A stretch of DNA of 64,000 nucleotides from UBA1351 sp963677885 (lineage in GTDB: Bacteria > Bacillota > Clostridia > Lachnospirales > Vallitaleaceae). The stretch covers positions 2,976,001 through 3,040,000 of the forward strand of contig OY782500.1 in NCBI GenBank assembly GCA_963677885.1, given 5' to 3'. Position numbers and translations under genes: made by a program. The notes beneath the pieces were generated by a model that worked only from the letters and a program-made list of their open reading frames with translations, was not told the origin of the DNA and did no database searches. The stretch's first letter is position 1, and every line of letters begins with the position of its first letter. This document shows positions 61,437-64,000 of the stretch, one piece after another.

Positions 61437-62375
61437 ATGAAAAGGTTCAGTGATAGAAAAATTGTCTTAGTTACTATGAAAACCAGATTAGAAGAACTTA
61501 TTCATCGTTATAATACAGTTGAACAAGCTCAATTTTATATTAATTCCCTAGGTGGGGATTTTGATGACTACATAATTGAGAATCAAATCTATAGTTCTAA
61601 TTTGAGTTTGCTGATAAGCAATTTGGAAGTAATTGGTAACCTTCAGGTCATTGAGCGATCCTTTCTTCCTAACTTTGTATTTGGTAAAGAAGATATCGTT
61701 ATTGCCCTTGGACGTGATGGGCTTGTTGCAAACACTTTGAAATATCTCGACGGACAACCCCTTCTTGGAGTGAACCCGGATCCAGCCAGATGGGATGGGA
61801 TTTTATTACCTATAAAGGTTAAAGAATGCAGTAGGGTAGTTAAAGATGTCATTCTTAATCATTTTAAAGTTAAGGAAGCTACTATGGCAAAAGTAAATCT
61901 TTCTGACGGTCAATCGCTACTGGCTGTAAACGATTTTTTTATTGGACAAAAAACCCATATATCTTTTAGATACCAAATCTCTCATTATAATCAGTCTGAA
62001 TTTCAGTCATCCAGTGGGATAATTATATCTACTGGAATGGGAACTACTGGTTGGATGAAGAGTATTCTAACAGGGGCCAATAATATTTTAAAAGAATTAA
62101 CAGGTAAGGATTATGAACTATACTCCAAACAGGACTTTTCATGGGGAAGAAATAGTTTGATGTATTCAGTAAGGGAGCCTTTTGCTTCTAAATCAACTGG
62201 AGCCAATATAGTTTTCGGAGAGATAAAAGAAGATAGTCCATTAATAATCAGATCCGAGACATCAGAAAATGGAGTCATTTTTAGCGATGGTATTGAGTCT
62301 GATTTCCTTAGCTTTAATGCTGGAATGGAGGCAAGGTTTGAACTTTCAGATAAGAAAGGTCGCTTAGTATATTGA
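61437..62375 (+). CDS. NAD-kinase-fold protein
   Basis: 312 residues with the NAD kinase/diacylglycerol kinase fold. Motifs: ALGRDG (residues 91-95, in place of GGDGT, catalytic Asp94 retained), AVNDFFIG (in place of NExxI), and SSGIIISTGMGTTGW (residues 198-206 cover the last part; family pattern GDGLIVSTPTGSTAY). It may phosphorylate NAD(H) or a related nucleotide or sugar. Starts 3 bp after the SPFH stop, so translation is coupled. Not the housekeeping NadK, whose motifs would be closer to consensus. Confidence 0.82.
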   Translation: MKRFSDRKIVLVTMKTRLEELIHRYNTVEQAQFYINSLGGDFDDYIIENQIYSSNLSLLISNLEVIGNLQVIERSFLPNFVFGKEDIVIALGRDGLVANTLKYLDGQPLLGVNPDPARWDGILLPIKVKECSRVVKDVILNHFKVKEATMAKVNLSDGQSLLAVNDFFIGQKTHISFRYQISHYNQSEFQSSSGIIISTGMGTTGWMKSILTGANNILKELTGKDYELYSKQDFSWGRNSLMYSVREPFASKSTGANIVFGEIKEDSPLIIRSETSENGVIFSDGIESDFLSFNAGMEARFELSDKKGRLVY

Positions 62376-62381
62376 ATATGT

Positions 62382-62401
62382 GTTATACTTTTTGATATAA
62401 C
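62382..62401 (+). promoter_or_regulatory. Small inverted repeat before the NUDIX gene
   Basis: GTTATA (62382-62387) and TATAAC (62396-62401) form an inverted repeat with an 8-base gap, followed by GTTACTAA, similar to the operator half-sites at 60335-60369. Possibly an internal regulatory site. Confidence 0.35.
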
Positions 62402-62428
62402 CAAAAAGTTACTAAGAGGAGTTTCTTT

Positions 62429-63259
62429 ATGAATAATAACAAAGATTTGAATGGATTGACACAAGTAGAATTTTTAGAGACGTATGATATTAATAAATAT
62501 AAACGACCCTCTGTTACTGTAGATGCTTTAATTTTTACTTTGGCAGATCGGCTTCCAAATAATTATCGGAAATTACCTAAAAAAAAGCTAAGGATATTGT
62601 TAGTGAAAAGAAAAGGGCATCCATTTATTAAACAATGGGCTTTACCTGGTGGTTTTGTAGGAATTGATGAAAGCCTTGAAGAGGCAGTATATAGAGAAGT
62701 TGAGGAAGAAACTGGTGTAAAAGATATCTACATGGAACAGCTATATACATATGGATGTCCAGATAGAGATCCAAGGGGGCGAGTTATCAGTGTAACATAT
62801 CTATCCCTGGTTGATATGGAAAAATTATCATTAGCTGCTGGTACGGATGCAAGTGATACAGATTGGTTTGAGATGGAGTTTAATTCGTCAGCAGATGTTT
62901 ATGACACCAATGATGGTATTAAGTCAAGGCATAATATGTTAACTCTAAAGAGTAAAAAAGAAACAATTTATGCAGAACAGTTGGCTTTTGATCATGCTGA
63001 AATTATTAGACAGGGTATAGAACGTCTTAGGAATAAACTAGAATATACAGATATAGTTTTTCATCTGATGCCAGAGTATTTTACATTGTCGGAATTACAA
63101 AAAGCTTATGAGGAAATATTGGGAAAACCCCTTCTTAAGGCTAATTTTAGAAGAAAAATTGCAAAAATGGTTGTGGAGTCAGACCTAATAAATTCAGATG
63201 GTGGTCATAGACCTTCCAAACTATATACTTTTAATTCAAATTGGAGAGGGGAATCATAA
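62429..63259 (+). CDS. NUDIX hydrolase with NrtR-like winged helix
   Basis: 276 residues. N-terminal NUDIX domain with an intact box (residues 75-97; G-x5-E then REVEEETGV), so hydrolytic activity is plausible. C-terminal winged helix as in NrtR regulators of NAD metabolism (FTLSELQKAYEEILGKPL, then NFRRKIAKMV). Classical NrtR proteins bind ADP-ribose, often without a catalytic box. Here enzyme and regulator may be one protein. Ribosome site AGAGGAG. Located 53 bp after the NAD-kinase-like gene; it likely senses or degrades a dinucleotide product of that gene and represses the operon. Confidence 0.87.
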   Translation: MNNNKDLNGLTQVEFLETYDINKYKRPSVTVDALIFTLADRLPNNYRKLPKKKLRILLVKRKGHPFIKQWALPGGFVGIDESLEEAVYREVEEETGVKDIYMEQLYTYGCPDRDPRGRVISVTYLSLVDMEKLSLAAGTDASDTDWFEMEFNSSADVYDTNDGIKSRHNMLTLKSKKETIYAEQLAFDHAEIIRQGIERLRNKLEYTDIVFHLMPEYFTLSELQKAYEEILGKPLLKANFRRKIAKMVVESDLINSDGGHRPSKLYTFNSNWRGES

Positions 63260-63260
63260 A

Positions 63261-63344
63261 ATGAAAACAGTCTTAATTACAGGATGTGACCATGGCCTAG
63301 GCCTTGGATTGGAAAACAAATATTTAAAATGGCTCCTAAGCTAA
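63261..63344 (+). pseudogene. Truncated SDR gene remnant
   Basis: The sequence after the NUDIX stop encodes MKTVLITGCDHGLGLGL before running out of frame of homology and stopping at 63342-63344 (27 codons plus stop). This is the N-terminal Rossmann start of a short-chain dehydrogenase (TGxxxGxG). The rest is missing and a terminator sits at the breakpoint. The ATG follows directly after the NUDIX stop codon, so it was once a fourth operon gene. Confidence 0.65.
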
Positions 63345-63363
63345 AGCTTAAGAGCCATTATTT
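63328..63363. terminator. Bidirectional terminator after the NUDIX operon
   Basis: ATGGCTCCTAAGC pairs with GCTTAAGAGCCAT with one mismatch and is followed by TATTTTTTG on the plus strand; it also serves the convergent permease gene. Confidence 0.8.
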
Positions 63364-63369
63364 TTTGAC

Positions 63370-64000
63370 TTAATTCGACATAGCCTCTTTCCGGTAGAAG
63401 AGTAGTCCAAACCCTAGAACCACTAGAGAAATCAGCATATAGAATCCAATACTTGGATTGGTGATACCACCGAATAGGATTATGCCTGCTCCAATAAGTG
63501 CTATACCTGGAATCATAAAACGCTTAAAGAATCCCAGGTCCCTAAAGTGAATCATATACCAGATATACAGGAGGACATAAAATCCATAGATCATAACAAT
63601 AGGTATTTCATCGATGGAGATAAAGCGTCCGAAGATGTCATTGAAACTTCCCCACCAGATAAAGAGATATATTCCTGAAATAATAAAGGCATAGGTTGCT
63701 GCAAAAAGTGGCATGCCTGTTTTTGGGTTGATTTTTTTCATTGCCTTTACCAGTGGACCCTGATTTCGGATGGCCAGGGAAAAAGGAGTACGGATACATG
63801 CCATAACCAATCCATTGAGAGTTCCAAGGCAGGAGATGATAACAAAGATGGTGAGAAGGGTCGCACCTAAGTTGCCGAACAATTGGTTGGAAACAAGGTT
63901 AACCGATCCATCTCCTTCAGCAATAATAACCTGGGTATCTAAGACACTGGACATGCCAAGGAAGTAGGAAACATAGATGATGAAGACAATAATTGAACCA
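63370..64000 (-). CDS. APC-family amino acid permease, truncated by the window edge
   Basis: C-terminal part of an amino-acid/polyamine/organocation permease; the frame stays open to the window end (GSIIVFIIYVSYFLG precedes the internal Met at 63954). Six or so membrane helices are visible (TLLTIFVIISCLGTLNGLVMACIR, FAATYAFIISGIYLFIW, read in parts). The motif NGLVMACIRTPFSLAIRNQ is typical of YfnA/APC-type permeases. Substrate unknown. Confidence 0.82.
   Translation of the reverse strand, partial: GSIIVFIIYVSYFLGMSSVLDTQVIIAEGDGSVNLVSNQLFGNLGATLLTIFVIISCLGTLNGLVMACIRTPFSLAIRNQGPLVKAMKKINPKTGMPLFAATYAFIISGIYLFIWWGSFNDIFGRFISIDEIPIVMIYGFYVLLYIWYMIHFRDLGFFKRFMIPGIALIGAGIILFGGITNPSIGFYMLISLVVLGFGLLFYRKEAMSN

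Noticed and set aside
1..64000. CRISPR arrays, tRNA and rRNA genes, insertion sequences, prophage genes
   Set aside because: No regularly spaced repeats, cloverleaf genes or transposase/integrase frames were recognised by eye; weak examples could be missed without a search tool.

Overview
The window looks like a carbohydrate-utilisation region of a Gram-positive, low-GC bacterium of the class Clostridia. Reasons seen in the sequence: strong AGGAGG-type ribosome binding sites, TTGACA/TATAAT promoters, frequent TTG and GTG starts, lipoprotein-type solute-binding proteins, YesM/YesN-type two-component systems, and sugar ABC transporters encoded without their ATPase. I cannot name the species. 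No rRNA, tRNA, CRISPR array, insertion sequence or phage gene was recognised.

Layout. 1-3.7 kb: end of a GH31 alpha-xylosidase-like gene followed by a GH74 xyloglucanase-like gene. 3.8-8.9 kb: small regulatory and accessory genes (two MarR regulators with clear operators, a DUF6544-like membrane protein, a TerB-like small protein behind a structured leader, an AlbA/Schlafen-type ATP-binding regulator, an NmrA-like reductase) and a 121-nt near-perfect hairpin. 8.9-17.2 kb: a tight operon with a GPH-family transporter, two homologous membrane-anchored proteins of unknown function flanking a GH105 unsaturated glucuronyl/galacturonyl hydrolase, a sugar isomerase/epimerase and a TetR regulator. 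17.2-23.7 kb: PpnP, a Gfo/Idh/MocA oxidoreductase, an AraC regulator, a second GH31 enzyme and a URO-D-like protein; the oxidoreductase and GH31 promoters share an 18-bp box. 23.7-32.1 kb: a YesM/YesN two-component system divergent from a CUT1 sugar ABC importer and a GH95 fucosidase. 32.3-35.6 kb: GH127 beta-L-arabinofuranosidase and a GH63/trehalase-like enzyme. 35.7-45.9 kb: histidine kinase, response regulator, orphan solute-binding protein, a very large GH106-like protein, a racemase-kinase fusion and a BKACE enzyme.

45.9-48.9 kb holds housekeeping-like genes (SDR, divergent TruA paralogue, rhomboid, DoxX). 49.1-57.7 kb: a second kinase/regulator/solute-binding-protein module followed by a CUT2 (xylose/multiple-sugar type) ABC transporter and an additional RbsB-like binding protein. 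57.7-64 kb: a zinc-ribbon protein, a methyltransferase with a large unknown N-terminus, an SPFH / NAD-kinase-like / NUDIX-NrtR operon with its own palindromic operator, a truncated SDR remnant, and the end of an APC permease.

How it may work together: GH74 would cut xyloglucan; GH31, GH95 and GH127 would remove xylose, fucose and arabinose; the CUT1 and CUT2 importers and GPH carrier would take up products; sensor kinases, two of them with adjacent orphan binding proteins, would switch the operons. The GH105 operon points to a uronic-acid polysaccharide such as pectic rhamnogalacturonan. The most novel candidates are the paralogous proteins flanking GH105, the SPFH/NAD-kinase-like/NUDIX operon, and the racemase-kinase fusion with BKACE.
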